Counted from the stretch's first letter, positions 26,176-34,942 are shown. The stretch is DNA of 64,000 bases from Nocardioides luteus (GCF_015752315.1 NZ_JADOVJ010000001.1:1914501-1978500), one strand, 5' to 3'. Translations and numbers: made by a program. Notes: generated by a model from the sequence alone, not told the origin.

Positions 26176-28157
26176 GCGAGAACCCAGTGACGGCCGAGAC
26201 CGTCGACCCTGAAGAGACCGTCGAGACTCCCGACGTCGATGTCGATGTCGATGTCGTCGAGGTACGCCGCAACGGCCGGCTCGCACTGGTGGTGGCGCTC
26301 GCGTCGCTGCTGGTCGGCCTCGCCTTCGTGCTGCGCGGCGGCATCGAGGGCTATCTGGTCGGTCTGATCCTGCTCGCCGTCGCGGCGGTGCAGGGCTGGA
26401 CGGCCTGGGACTCCCGGATGCCGCTGCTGCTCGTGGACGAGCAGGGCGTACGTCTCCGCTTCGGCCAGACCTGGCAGGGCATCCCGTGGTCGAAGATCGA
26501 GTCCGTCGAGCACACCCCGCGTCCGGACGGGATCGAACGGTTCTGGAAGGACGGCCGCATCGGCGTGCTGCTGCACGACGAGGACGAGGTGCTCGACGAG
26601 CTCTCGCCGACCGCGCGGCGCCAGGCGATGCTGACCGAGCGTCTCTACGGCCTGCCGTTCTCGCTTCCGCTGGGCCTCTCGACCCGCGTCCTGGGCGCCG
26701 GCGACGATGTCACCGAGGCCATCGCGGTCGTCGCCGCCGAGGGTGTCGAGGTCGTCGAGATCGATCCCGGTCTCGACGCCGAGCCGGAGGCGGAGCCCGA
26801 GGACGACAGCGCCGAGGACACCGGCGGTGAGGCCGTCGACGAGGCCGTCGACGGCATCGTCGGGGCCCCGGTCGAGGACGGCGACACGGCCATCCGGCCG
26901 CCCCTGCCTGCGGGGGCCGGTGACACCAACCCCCGGATGCTCCGGGTCTTGGACGAGCCTGATATCAATGCCGCGGACGCGGCGGACGAGGCGGGGCAGG
27001 ACCAGGTGGATCGGGACACTGAGACGACCGGAGTGACCGCGCGCAGCGCGGAGCAGGACGAGACGACGACCAAGACCGACGCCGAGCCTGCGCTGAAGGC
27101 CGAGGCGAAGGCGGAGCCGGTCGCGCCGCTTCGCGAGCCGTCGACGGCGGTCCGGGTCGACGTACGCTACGTGCCCGAGGAGCCTCAGGAGACCATCGCG
27201 GTCCACGGCGCGAACGCGCTCCAGCTGGAGCCGGCGGAGTCCGACGTCGTGGACGCAGAGACGGAGCCCGACGAGGAGACCCAGGTCTTCGCGATCGAGT
27301 CGGCCGACGAGGACGCCGAGCCCGAAGGCGTTCGGCCGCTCGCCGAGCCCGAGGAGGGCATCAAGGCGCTCGCCCCTTCGACGAGCTCTGTGCGCCGGAT
27401 CGACGACGTCGACGACGAGCCCACCGAGGTGGTCCCGACCAAGGTCCCGGAGATCGGTGCCGAGATCGCTGCCGCCCGTCGCCGGCTCGCCCTCGACGTC
27501 GAGGGCCTCGCCGAGTGGACGCGGATCCGTCCGCACGTGATCGAGGCGATCGAGGTCGACGACTTCGGCCCCTGCGGTGGCGACTTCTACGCCCGGGGCC
27601 ACCTGCGTACGCTCGCCCGTGTCCTCGGCATCGAGGTCGCGCCGCTGCTGCGCACCTACGACGAGAAGTACGCCTCCGGCCCGGTCAGCGCGCGCGCCGT
27701 CTTCGAGGCCGAGCTCGCCCACAGTGCGGCGATCCGCCCGGTCCGGCGGATGCGTGGCGGTCCGTCCTGGTCGGTCCTGGTCGCCGCCGTGATGGCGGTC
27801 ATCCTGGTCTGGTCGGTCGCCCGTCTGGTCATCGACGGCACCCAGCACGAGCCCCAGGCCGGAGCGATCCAGCTCGACGGCTCGGCCGGCACCGACAGCC
27901 CCTACGGCAAGTCCTCGCCGGTCCCGGTGACCATCTCCGCCGCCGGAGGCGGTGCCCACGTCGTCGTACGCGACTCGCGCGGCAAGGTCGTCTTCAGCGG
28001 CGACCTCGCCTTCGGTGAGTCCAAGCAGCTCCAGGTCACCCCGCCGCTGCGCGTCCAGACCTCCGACGGCTCGCTCAAGGTCGCGGTCGGGGAGAGCAAG
28101 GCCAGGGCCCTCGGCAAGACCGGCGAGGCCGCCCAGCGCACCTACACCGCCAACTGA
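26172..28157 (+). CDS. RodZ-like protein with N-terminal PH-like membrane domain
   Basis: 661 residues in a fusion layout. Residues about 34-75 are two membrane helices followed by a PH-like module (LLLVDEQGVRLRFGQTWQGIPWSKIESV). A long acidic linker of low complexity covers about 200-420. Residues about 427-497 form the RodZ/HTH_25 helix-turn-helix (EIAAARRRLALDVEGLAEWTRI). A single membrane helix follows (about 531-555, WSVLVAAVMAVILVWSVARL), then the RodZ-type C-terminal beta domain (DUF4115). RodZ links the MreB cytoskeleton to wall synthesis. GTG 26172 overlaps the ftsK stop (GTGA), so it is coupled to division. Whether it works with MreB here is unknown. Confidence 0.75.
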   Translation: MSENPVTAETVDPEETVETPDVDVDVDVVEVRRNGRLALVVALASLLVGLAFVLRGGIEGYLVGLILLAVAAVQGWTAWDSRMPLLLVDEQGVRLRFGQTWQGIPWSKIESVEHTPRPDGIERFWKDGRIGVLLHDEDEVLDELSPTARRQAMLTERLYGLPFSLPLGLSTRVLGAGDDVTEAIAVVAAEGVEVVEIDPGLDAEPEAEPEDDSAEDTGGEAVDEAVDGIVGAPVEDGDTAIRPPLPAGAGDTNPRMLRVLDEPDINAADAADEAGQDQVDRDTETTGVTARSAEQDETTTKTDAEPALKAEAKAEPVAPLREPSTAVRVDVRYVPEEPQETIAVHGANALQLEPAESDVVDAETEPDEETQVFAIESADEDAEPEGVRPLAEPEEGIKALAPSTSSVRRIDDVDDEPTEVVPTKVPEIGAEIAAARRRLALDVEGLAEWTRIRPHVIEAIEVDDFGPCGGDFYARGHLRTLARVLGIEVAPLLRTYDEKYASGPVSARAVFEAELAHSAAIRPVRRMRGGPSWSVLVAAVMAVILVWSVARLVIDGTQHEPQAGAIQLDGSAGTDSPYGKSSPVPVTISAAGGGAHVVVRDSRGKVVFSGDLAFGESKQLQVTPPLRVQTSDGSLKVAVGESKARALGKTGEAAQRTYTAN

Positions 28158-28164
28158 CCCAACC

Positions 28165-28209
28165 CGCCGACTCGGCGCGTCTGTCCCGATGCAGCGCGCC
28201 GAGTCGGCG
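28165..28209 (+). terminator. 15-bp stem hairpin after the ftsK operon
   Basis: CGCCGACTCGGCGCG (28165-28179) pairs perfectly with 28195-28209. It starts eight bases after the rodZ-like stop codon and so probably terminates the operon. It is also the first unit of a repeat-rich tract running to about 28305. Confidence 0.7.
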
Positions 28210-28230
28210 TCTCTGTCTCGCCTGACGCGC

Positions 28231-28305
28231 TCGAGTCGGCGCAACTGTCTCAAACCCGCGGGACATTAGCGCCGACTCGACGGTTGTGAGCGGGACAGTT
28301 GCGCC
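28231..28305. repeat. Alternating inverted repeats of a GAGTCGGCGCAACTGTC unit
   Basis: TCGAGTCGGCGC (28231-28242) pairs perfectly with 28269-28280. GGCGCAACTGTC (28238-28249) also pairs with GACAGTTGCGCC (28294-28305). The two stems overlap and exclude each other. Together with the hairpin just upstream this makes a family of GAGTCGGCG...CTGTC units in both directions. Function unknown. Confidence 0.65.
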
Positions 28306-28338
28306 GGGTGGGCGGGATCTTAAAGAGTTCGGCGTTTG

Positions 28339-28352
28339 GTGACGCGCGTCAC
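28339..28352. promoter_or_regulatory. Crp-like site upstream of the GH16 gene
   Basis: GTGACGCGCGTCAC, a perfect 14-bp palindrome with the GTGA-N6-TCAC core of cAMP receptor proteins (Crp, and GlxR in Corynebacterium). It lies 85 bases before the start of a secreted glucanase, a gene type normally under catabolite control. Binding is inferred. Confidence 0.5.
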
Positions 28353-28376
28353 ATCGCTTTGGGACCATGACATCCG

Positions 28377-28390
28377 AGAGAGCGCTCTCA
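28377..28390. promoter_or_regulatory. LacI-family (CelR-like) operator upstream of the GH16 gene
   Basis: AGAGAGCGCTCTCA has the perfect palindrome GAGAGCGCTCTC and matches 11 of 14 positions of the published CelR operator TGGGAGCGCTCCCA of Thermobifida. A LacI-family gene follows the glucanase and is the likely binder. Confidence 0.6.
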
Positions 28391-28436
28391 CGAGTCGCAA
28401 GGGCTCATCGCTCGTTCATTCGGAAAGCGAGTCATC

Positions 28437-29807
28437 ATGAGAAGTCTCAAGGCATTAGGAGCCGCCGTCGTCGCGGCGGGTGTGGTCGCGGTGGCGATCC
28501 CGCTGTCATCGTTCGGACAGGCGTCCGAGGCGTCGGAGCCGGGCACGCCGGCCGGCTGGACCAAGGTGTGGAGCGACGACTTCACCGGTGCGTCCGGGTC
28601 CCGGATCAACACGAACAACTGGATCTACGACATCGGCCACTCCTACCCCGGAGGTGCCGCCAACTGGGGCACCGGGGAGATCGCGTATCACACCGACAGC
28701 ACCCAGAACGTCTACCAGGACGGCGGCGGCAACCTCGTCATCAAGCCGATCCGCGACGGCGCCGGCAACTGGACCTCGGGTCGCATCGAGACCACCCGGA
28801 CCGACTTCCAGCCGCCCGCGGGCGGCGTGCTCCGCGTCGAGAGCCGCATCCAGATGCCGAACGTCACCGGCGCGGCCGCGCAGGGCATCTGGCCGGCGTT
28901 CTGGATGCTCGGCGAGCCCTTCCGGGGCAACTACTGGAACTGGCCGGGCATCGGCGAGATCGACATCATGGAGAACGTCAACGGCGCCAACCAGGTCTGG
29001 GGCACGCTGCACTGCGGCACCTCGCCCGGCGGCCCGTGCAACGAGACCACCGGCCTCGGCGGGACCATCCAGGGCTGCCCCGGCTCGACCTGCCAGTCCT
29101 CGTTCCACACCTACGCGATGGAGTGGGACCGGAGCACCAGCCCGCAGCAGATCCGGTTCTACGTCGACAACACGCACTACCACACGGTCCGCTCGGACCA
29201 GGTCGACGCGACCACCTGGAACAACGCGACCAACCACGGCTTCTTCATCATCCTCAACGTCGCGATCGGTGGGGGCTGGCCCGGCAACCCGACCGCGGCG
29301 ACCGCGTCCGGGGTGCCGATGCTGGTCGACTACGTCGCGGTCTACTCCAAGGGCGGAGGCACCACCGAGCCGACCGACCCGCCCGCACCGGGCAGCCGGG
29401 ACGCCTACTCGACCATCCAGGCCGAGTCCTACAACGATCAGAGCGGCACCCAGACCGAGGCGACCACCGACACCGGCGGCGGCCAGAACGTCGGTTACCT
29501 CAGCAACGGCGACTGGCTCCGCTACGACGGCGTGAACTTCGGCTCGAGCGCGGCGCGCACGTTCTCGGCCCGGGTCGCCTCCGGTGCTCCCGCCGGGGTC
29601 AGCGGCCTGGTGGAGGTACGCCTCGACAACGTGAACAACGCCCCGATCGGCAGCTTCTCGGTGGCCAACACCGGAGGCTGGCAGAGCTGGCGTACGGTCC
29701 CGGGCAGCATCAGCGGGGTGACCGGTACGCACACGGTGTTCCTGCGCTTCACCAGCGGCCAGCCGGCCGACTTCGTCAACCTCAACTGGTTCACGTTCTC
29801 CCGGTGA
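28437..29807 (+). CDS. Secreted GH16 endo-beta-1,3-glucanase with CBM6
   Basis: 456 residues. A signal peptide (about 1-32) precedes a glycoside hydrolase family 16 domain (about 38-305). The catalytic signature GEIDIMENVNG (about 173-183) holds the nucleophile and acid/base Glu residues. FWMLGEPFRGNYWNWPG and LNVAIGGGWPGNP are typical of laminarinases. A Thr/Pro linker leads to a family 6 carbohydrate-binding module (about 320-456: IQAESYNDQSGTQTE, GYLSNGDWLRYDGVNFG, VNLNWFTF). It degrades beta-1,3- or mixed-linkage glucans outside the cell; the exact linkage cannot be read. Upstream lie a Crp-like site and a CelR-like operator. Confidence 0.92.
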   Translation: MRSLKALGAAVVAAGVVAVAIPLSSFGQASEASEPGTPAGWTKVWSDDFTGASGSRINTNNWIYDIGHSYPGGAANWGTGEIAYHTDSTQNVYQDGGGNLVIKPIRDGAGNWTSGRIETTRTDFQPPAGGVLRVESRIQMPNVTGAAAQGIWPAFWMLGEPFRGNYWNWPGIGEIDIMENVNGANQVWGTLHCGTSPGGPCNETTGLGGTIQGCPGSTCQSSFHTYAMEWDRSTSPQQIRFYVDNTHYHTVRSDQVDATTWNNATNHGFFIILNVAIGGGWPGNPTAATASGVPMLVDYVAVYSKGGGTTEPTDPPAPGSRDAYSTIQAESYNDQSGTQTEATTDTGGGQNVGYLSNGDWLRYDGVNFGSSAARTFSARVASGAPAGVSGLVEVRLDNVNNAPIGSFSVANTGGWQSWRTVPGSISGVTGTHTVFLRFTSGQPADFVNLNWFTFSR

Positions 29808-29839
29808 CCGTCGGAGCCAAGAGGCGATAGGTTCCACTC

Positions 29840-30856
29840 ATGAACGAGACCCCGGCCGGCCGGCCGACGCTGGAGACGGTGGCCCGGGCGGCCGGGGCCT
29901 CGCGAGCGACCGTCTCGCGCGTCGTCAACGGCTCCACGACGGTGCGCCCCGACATCGCCGAGAGCATCCGCCGGGCCATCGCCGACCTGGGCTACGTGCC
30001 GAACCCGGCGGCGCGGAGCCTGGTGACGCAGCGTACGGACTCCATCGCGCTGATCCTGCCCGAGTCCGCCACCCGGGTCTTCTCCGACGACGCCTTCTTC
30101 CCGGGTGTCATCCGCGGTGTCGGCGAGGCGCTGGAGAAGGCCGACAAGCAGCTCGTCCTGCTGCTCGCCTCGACGCAGTCGAGCCACGACCGGATCCTGC
30201 GCTACGTGCACGGGCGCACCGTCGACGGTGTCGTGCTGGCCTCGATGCACGGTGCCGACACGCTGCCCGAGGAGCTGCGGGCGGCGGGCGTTCCGGTGGT
30301 GACCAGCGGGCGGCCGCTGGGCGAGGCCACCGTGCCCTACATCGACGTCGAGCACGCCAGCGGCGTGAAGGCCGCGATGCGCCACCTGATCGGCCTCGGC
30401 CGGCGCCGGATCGCGACCATCGCCGGGCCGCAGGACATGGTCGCCGGGCGCGAGCGGCTGGCGGGCTACCTCGCCGGCCTCGAGGCGCTGCCGGGCGCCG
30501 TTCCGCTGGTCGAGGAGGGCGACTTCATGCGCCAGTCCGGCATCGACGCCATGGAGCGGCTGCTCGAGCGTGATCCCGAGATCGACGGCGTCTTCGCGGC
30601 CTCCGACCTGATGGCCGACGGCGCCCTGCGTACGCTGCGACGGCTCGGCCGCCGGGTGCCCGACGACGTCGCGGTGATCGGGTTCGACGACGTCGAGGCG
30701 GCCCGGTTCACCGACCCGCCGCTGACCACGGTGCACCAGCCGATCCACGAGATCGGCACCCGCCTCGCCGAGCAGATCCTCCGCCTGGTGGCGGGGGAGG
30801 AGGTCGAGGCCTCCGTGGTGCTTCCGACGAGGCTGGTGATCCGGGAGTCGGCCTGA
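29840..30856 (+). CDS. LacI-family transcriptional repressor
   Basis: 338 residues. N-terminal LacI helix-turn-helix (about 9-55: TLETVARAAGASRATVSRVVNG, then LGYVPNPAARSL) and a periplasmic-binding-protein-like sugar sensor (about 65-335: VDGVVLASMHG, GVFAASDLMADGALRTL, VAVIGFDDVEAARFTDPPLTTV). It is 32 bases downstream of the glucanase and most likely represses it through the GAGAGCGCTCTC palindrome, released by a glucan oligosaccharide. The ATG has TAGGTT (29828-29833) six bases upstream, so the gene has its own leaderless promoter and is not only read through from the glucanase. Confidence 0.92.
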   Translation: MNETPAGRPTLETVARAAGASRATVSRVVNGSTTVRPDIAESIRRAIADLGYVPNPAARSLVTQRTDSIALILPESATRVFSDDAFFPGVIRGVGEALEKADKQLVLLLASTQSSHDRILRYVHGRTVDGVVLASMHGADTLPEELRAAGVPVVTSGRPLGEATVPYIDVEHASGVKAAMRHLIGLGRRRIATIAGPQDMVAGRERLAGYLAGLEALPGAVPLVEEGDFMRQSGIDAMERLLERDPEIDGVFAASDLMADGALRTLRRLGRRVPDDVAVIGFDDVEAARFTDPPLTTVHQPIHEIGTRLAEQILRLVAGEEVEASVVLPTRLVIRESA

Positions 30857-30865
30857 GCCGGCCTT

Positions 30866-31588
30866 CTAGGAGATCGCGCGGTAGCGGCGTTCGGGCCGCC
30901 CGGCGGTGCCGTAGTTGAGACGTACGCCGATCCGGCCCGTGCTCGCGAAGTGCTCCAGATAGCGGCGCGCGCTCACCCGGGAGACCCCGATCGCGTCGGC
31001 GCACTCGGTGGCGCTCAGCTCGCCGGCGGTCTGCAGCGCGGCCAGGACGGCGCGGGCGGTCTCGGCGCTGAGCCCCTTCGGCAGCCGCTCACGGGCCTCA
31101 CGAGCGCCCTGGTGGCTGAAGACCTCGTCGATGCCGGCCTGGACCTCGTCGCGGTGCTCGGCGCCCTCGGCCTCCTCGGCACGCTGCCCGATCCGGGCGA
31201 GCGCCTCGCGGGAGCGGCGTACGTCGTCGAGCCGGGCGGCCAGGTCCTCGAACGGGAACGGCTTGACGACGTAGTGGGCGGCGCCGCCGGCCGCGGCCGC
31301 GCGCACGGTGTCGGCCTCGCGGGCGGCGGTGATGACGATGACGTCGGTGTCGTCGCCGCGGCCGCGCAGCCGCCGCAGCAGCTCGATGCCGCTGAAGTCG
31401 GGCAGGTGCACGTCGAGCAGCAGGACGTCGGGGGAGAGGCGCGCGGTCTCCTCGAGCGCCTGCGCGCCGGTGGCGGCCACGCCGACGACCCGGAAACCCT
31501 CGACGCGCTCCACGAAGCGGGTGTGGATCGAGGCCACCATGAAGTCGTCCTCGACCACGAGCACGGTGAGCTCCGGTGTGGACGTCAT
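30866..31588 (-). CDS. CitB/DctR-type response regulator
   Basis: 240 residues. Receiver domain (about 8-125) with acidic pair ED (13-15), phosphoacceptor Asp59 in LLLDVHLPD and conserved Lys in YVVKPF. The C-terminal helix-turn-helix (about 170-235: LSATECADAIGVSRVSARRYLEHF) is of the type in citrate/malate response regulators. ATG 31588 overlaps the kinase stop (ATGA), so both are one operon. The likely target is the divergent tct transporter. Confidence 0.93.
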   Translation of the reverse strand: MTSTPELTVLVVEDDFMVASIHTRFVERVEGFRVVGVAATGAQALEETARLSPDVLLLDVHLPDFSGIELLRRLRGRGDDTDVIVITAAREADTVRAAAAGGAAHYVVKPFPFEDLAARLDDVRRSREALARIGQRAEEAEGAEHRDEVQAGIDEVFSHQGAREARERLPKGLSAETARAVLAALQTAGELSATECADAIGVSRVSARRYLEHFASTGRIGVRLNYGTAGRPERRYRAIS

Positions 31589-33252
31589 CGGGTCTCCTCG
31601 GGGTCAGCGGTGGTGGGTGGTGCGAGCGGGACGGCGCCGGGCAGGGTCGCGACGAAGACCGCGCCCGGGCGTTCCGCCGAGCCGGTATTCTCCACCTCGA
31701 CCTCGCCGCCGCGTGTGCGGCACACCAGCTGCACCAGCGCGAGCCCCACCCCGCGGCCGCTGGCGTCGCGTGGTTTCGTGCTGAAGCCGCGCCGGAAGAT
31801 CTCCGGCAGCCGCTCGACCGGTACGCCGCCGCCGGTGTCGGAGACACGCACGGTCACGGTCTCGCCCTCGGCCCTCAGCAGTACGCCGACCCGGCCGTCG
31901 AGCGGCCCGACCAGCGCGGCAGCGTCGACGGCGTTGTCGACCAGGTTGCCGAGGACGGTGACCACGTCGGCGGAGCCGTCGGAGGTGAGCCGGGGGAGCG
32001 AGCTGGCGGCGTCCAGGTCGATGCTCACCCGCCGCTCGGCGGCCAGGCTGGCCTTGGCGATGAGCAGGGCGGCCACCGCCGGGTCGTCGATCCGGGAGGT
32101 GATGTGGTCGCTCAGCGCCGCCCGGCGTGCGGTCAGCCCGGTCACGAACTGGCCCACCTCGGCGTACTCCTCCAGCTCGAGCAGACCGGTGATCGTGTGG
32201 AGCTGGTTGCTGAACTCGTGGGTCTGGGCCCGCAGCGTCTCGGTGACGCTCTCACGGGCGTTGAGCTCGCTCTGCAACGCGACCAGCTCGGTGCGGTCGC
32301 GCAGCGTGGTGACGGTGCCGGCGGGGCGGCCGGCGTGGTGGACCCGGTTGCGGTTGAGCACGAGCACGCGGTCGCCGGCGACCAGCGGCGCGTCGTGGAC
32401 CTCCTCGGGGCCGCTGAGCAGGGCGAGGGTCTCGGCGGGCAGGCCGAGCCCGTCGAGACGGCGCCCGGTCGGGTCCTCGCTCAGTCCGAGCAGCTCGCGG
32501 GCGCTGTCGCTCATCAGGCTGACCCGGCCGTCGGCGCCGACGGCCAGGACCCCTTCGCGGATCGAGCGCAGCAGGCCCTCGCGGTGGTCGGCGAGGGCGG
32601 CGATGTCGCGGGGCTCCAGCCCACGCGTACGCCGCTTGATCAGCCGCGCCAGCAGCCACGAGCCCAGCACCCCGAGCGCGAGGCCGGCCAGCAGCACGGT
32701 CAGGGCGTCGGCCCAGGTGCGGGCGAGCCGCTCGGTCAGCGGTGGGTAGTCCTCGGTCACCACGACCACGCCGACGGAGCGCGGGGCCTGCGCGTCCGGG
32801 CCGGTCGACCCGCCGCCGTAGACCGGCACCTGGGCGGCGATCGCACGCCGGCCGGCGTCGTCGATGTCGCCGGACCAGGCCCGGCTCGCCTCGCGGCCGC
32901 CGAGGTGCAGCTTCTCGCCGAGCCGGGTGGGGTCGGTGGCGACGAGCACCTCGCCGTCGAGGCTGGTGAGGTAGCCGGTGTCGGCGCCCGCGTCCGCGGC
33001 CCGGGTCTGGAGGTAGAAGGCCAGCGCCAGCCGGTCGGGCGTGCCGGTCAGGCCGTCCTGCACGGCCGCGGTGCCGGCCAGGCTCTCCGCGGCGGCGCGC
33101 AGGCGGTCCTCGCGGGAGTCACGGAAGTCGGCGTCGCTCTGCCGCAGGGACACGATGCTGGTCGCCACGACGACGAGAAGCAGCACCGAGAGCTGCAGCA
33201 CCAGCACCTGTCCGGCCAGCGACAGGTGGCGGCGCGAACCCTGTGACCACAA
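31585..33252 (-). CDS. CitA/DcuS-type sensor histidine kinase
   Basis: 555 residues. Membrane helix (about 17-40), extracytoplasmic PAS-like sensor domain (to about 165), second helix (about 182-205), cytoplasmic PAS (about 220-320), H-box with RAQTHEFSNQLHTITGLLEL, and an ATPase domain (NLVDNAVDAA, VSDTGGGVP, GRGVGLALV). This class senses C4-dicarboxylates or citrate. I choose TTG 33252, nine bases after AAAGGAGG, because the longer ORF start would place that ribosome site inside the coding region. It is divergent from tctC with a 100-base gap. Confidence 0.92.
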   Translation of the reverse strand: MWSQGSRRHLSLAGQVLVLQLSVLLLVVVATSIVSLRQSDADFRDSREDRLRAAAESLAGTAAVQDGLTGTPDRLALAFYLQTRAADAGADTGYLTSLDGEVLVATDPTRLGEKLHLGGREASRAWSGDIDDAGRRAIAAQVPVYGGGSTGPDAQAPRSVGVVVVTEDYPPLTERLARTWADALTVLLAGLALGVLGSWLLARLIKRRTRGLEPRDIAALADHREGLLRSIREGVLAVGADGRVSLMSDSARELLGLSEDPTGRRLDGLGLPAETLALLSGPEEVHDAPLVAGDRVLVLNRNRVHHAGRPAGTVTTLRDRTELVALQSELNARESVTETLRAQTHEFSNQLHTITGLLELEEYAEVGQFVTGLTARRAALSDHITSRIDDPAVAALLIAKASLAAERRVSIDLDAASSLPRLTSDGSADVVTVLGNLVDNAVDAAALVGPLDGRVGVLLRAEGETVTVRVSDTGGGVPVERLPEIFRRGFSTKPRDASGRGVGLALVQLVCRTRGGEVEVENTGSAERPGAVFVATLPGAVPLAPPTTADPEETR

Positions 33253-33281
33253 GTTCCACAACCTCCTTTGGTTGCCCAATG

Positions 33282-33295
33282 GTGACGGCGGTCAC
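33282..33295. promoter_or_regulatory. Crp-like site between the two-component operon and tctC
   Basis: GTGACGGCGGTCAC has the GTGA-N6-TCAC core; the wider dyad is GGTGAC-GGCG-GTCACC (33281-33296). It is 58 bases before tctC and 30 before the kinase start, so it could control both. It could equally be the response-regulator operator. Confidence 0.45.
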
Positions 33296-33352
33296 CGCGG
33301 GCTGTGACCATCGCCACTGACCGTTTCATCCCCTGAGTCTGGAGGCCAGCCG

Positions 33353-34402
33353 TTGTCGACCGCGACATCGCAGTCCCCGCCCCGGCCGCCGCTGCGGACG
33401 CAGCGCCGTCGGGCAGCGAGCATACGCCGTACTCGCGCCCTCACCGTCGTGCTCGTGACCTGCCTGCTCGCCGCGGTGTCCGCCTGTGGCGTGACCCGTG
33501 GCGAGGAGTCCCGTGACCTCGACATGTGGATCCCGAACAGCCCCGGCGGCGGCTACGACCAGACCGGCCGCGCGGCCGTCGGCGTGCTCGACCGCGACAA
33601 CATGACCGGCGGCGACATCCAGGTCACCAACATCCTCGGCGCGGGCGGCTCGGTCGCGATGTCCCGTCTGATGAGCGAGGAGGGCAACGGCAACCTGCTC
33701 ATGACCATCGGTCTGGGCGTGGTCGGCTCGACGTACTCCTTCGGCGTGGACGCGCGCCCCCAGGACGCCACCCCGATCGCCCAGCTCATCGAGGAGCAGG
33801 AGGGCGTGCTGGTCCCGGCCGACTCGCCGTTCAAGACCATCGACGACCTGGTGAAGGCCTGGAGCGAGGACCCCGAGTCCGTCGTCGTCGGCGGCGGTTC
33901 CTCGCCCGGTGGCCCCGACCACCTCTTCCCGATGCAGCTGGCCAAGGCCGCCGGCATCGACCCCAAGGAGGTCAAGTACGTCACGTACGACGGTGGTGGC
34001 CCGCTCACCAGCGCGCTCCTCGGCAACAAGATCGACGTCGGCTTCTCCGGTCTCGCCGAGTTCGAGGGCCAGGTGAAGGCCGGCGAGCTCCGGGTCCTGG
34101 CCACCTCCGGCGACGAGCGCGCCACCGGCGTCTTCGCCGACGCGCCCACGCTGACCGAGAGCGGCATCGACCTGGTCTTCCTCAACTGGCGCGGCATCCT
34201 CGCCCCGCCGGGGATCAGCGACGAGCGCCGCCAGGAGCTCATCGACCTGCTCACCCGCATGCACGACTCCAAGCAGTGGCAGCAGGCGCTGAAGGACAAC
34301 GGCTGGACGGACGCGTTCGTCACCGGCGACGACTTCGACAAGCTGCTCGTCGAGCAGGACCAGCGCGTCGCCTCGACCCTGAAGGAGCTGGATCTGCTGT
34401 GA
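33353..34402 (+). CDS. tctC: Tricarboxylate-binding lipoprotein TctC
   Basis: 349 residues. A long basic N-terminus, hydrophobic stretch and lipobox (AVSAC, Cys about 45) anchor it outside the membrane. The rest is a Bug/TctC solute-binding protein: WIPNSPGGGYDQTGR, TNILGAGGSVAMSRL, GGGSSPGGPDHLFPM, and FLNWRGILAPPGISD. It captures citrate or a similar carboxylate for TctAB. TTG 33353 has GGAGG eight bases upstream. It overlaps tctB by 4 bases. Confidence 0.92.
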   Translation: MSTATSQSPPRPPLRTQRRRAASIRRTRALTVVLVTCLLAAVSACGVTRGEESRDLDMWIPNSPGGGYDQTGRAAVGVLDRDNMTGGDIQVTNILGAGGSVAMSRLMSEEGNGNLLMTIGLGVVGSTYSFGVDARPQDATPIAQLIEEQEGVLVPADSPFKTIDDLVKAWSEDPESVVVGGGSSPGGPDHLFPMQLAKAAGIDPKEVKYVTYDGGGPLTSALLGNKIDVGFSGLAEFEGQVKAGELRVLATSGDERATGVFADAPTLTESGIDLVFLNWRGILAPPGISDERRQELIDLLTRMHDSKQWQQALKDNGWTDAFVTGDDFDKLLVEQDQRVASTLKELDLL

Positions 34403-34932
34403 GCGTCCACGAGACCCAACCCTCGGCACCGGCCGAGTCCCGGCCCGCTCAGCGCCGGATCGACGTCGGCCAGTTCGGCCTGGCCGCGTTCATGGTCGTC
34501 GTCGGGATCTACACGATCGTCGACGCCGCCGGCCTCGACGTCGGCTTCGCCGACCCCGTCGGCCCCCGTGTCTTCCCGTACGTCATCGGCACCGGCCTCG
34601 TCCTGGTCGGCGTGCTGCTGGCGGTCGCCACCGCCCGCGGCTCGCAGCCGGAGCCCGAGGAGGGCGAGGACGTCGACCTGAGCTCGTCGGCCGACTGGGT
34701 GACGGTCCTCAAGCTGGTCGCGGTGCTGCTGTTCACGGTCGCGACCGTGAACCTGCTCGGCTGGGCCATCTCCGGCGCGGTGCTGTTCGCCGGCGCCGCC
34801 TGGTCCCTCGGCAGCCGCACGCTGGTGCGCGACGTGATCGTCGGGCTCGTCCTGGCGATCGGCAGCTGGTACGCCTTCTACGTCGGTCTGGGCATCCCGC
34901 TCACCCCTGGCGTACTCGACGGGATCCTGTGA
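34399..34932 (+). CDS. tctB: Tripartite tricarboxylate transporter small subunit TctB
   Basis: 177 residues with four hydrophobic segments (FGLAAFMVVVGIYTIVDAAGL, VIGTGLVLVGVLLAVATA, VLKLVAVLLFTVATVNLLGWAI, VIVGLVLAIGSWYAFYVGL) and the family DPVGPRVFPYVIG motif. It is the small membrane subunit of the TTT system. GTG 34399 overlaps the tctC stop (GTGA), a translationally coupled start. Confidence 0.9.
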   Translation: MSVHETQPSAPAESRPAQRRIDVGQFGLAAFMVVVGIYTIVDAAGLDVGFADPVGPRVFPYVIGTGLVLVGVLLAVATARGSQPEPEEGEDVDLSSSADWVTVLKLVAVLLFTVATVNLLGWAISGAVLFAGAAWSLGSRTLVRDVIVGLVLAIGSWYAFYVGLGIPLTPGVLDGIL

Positions 34933-34942
34933 GGACTGACTG

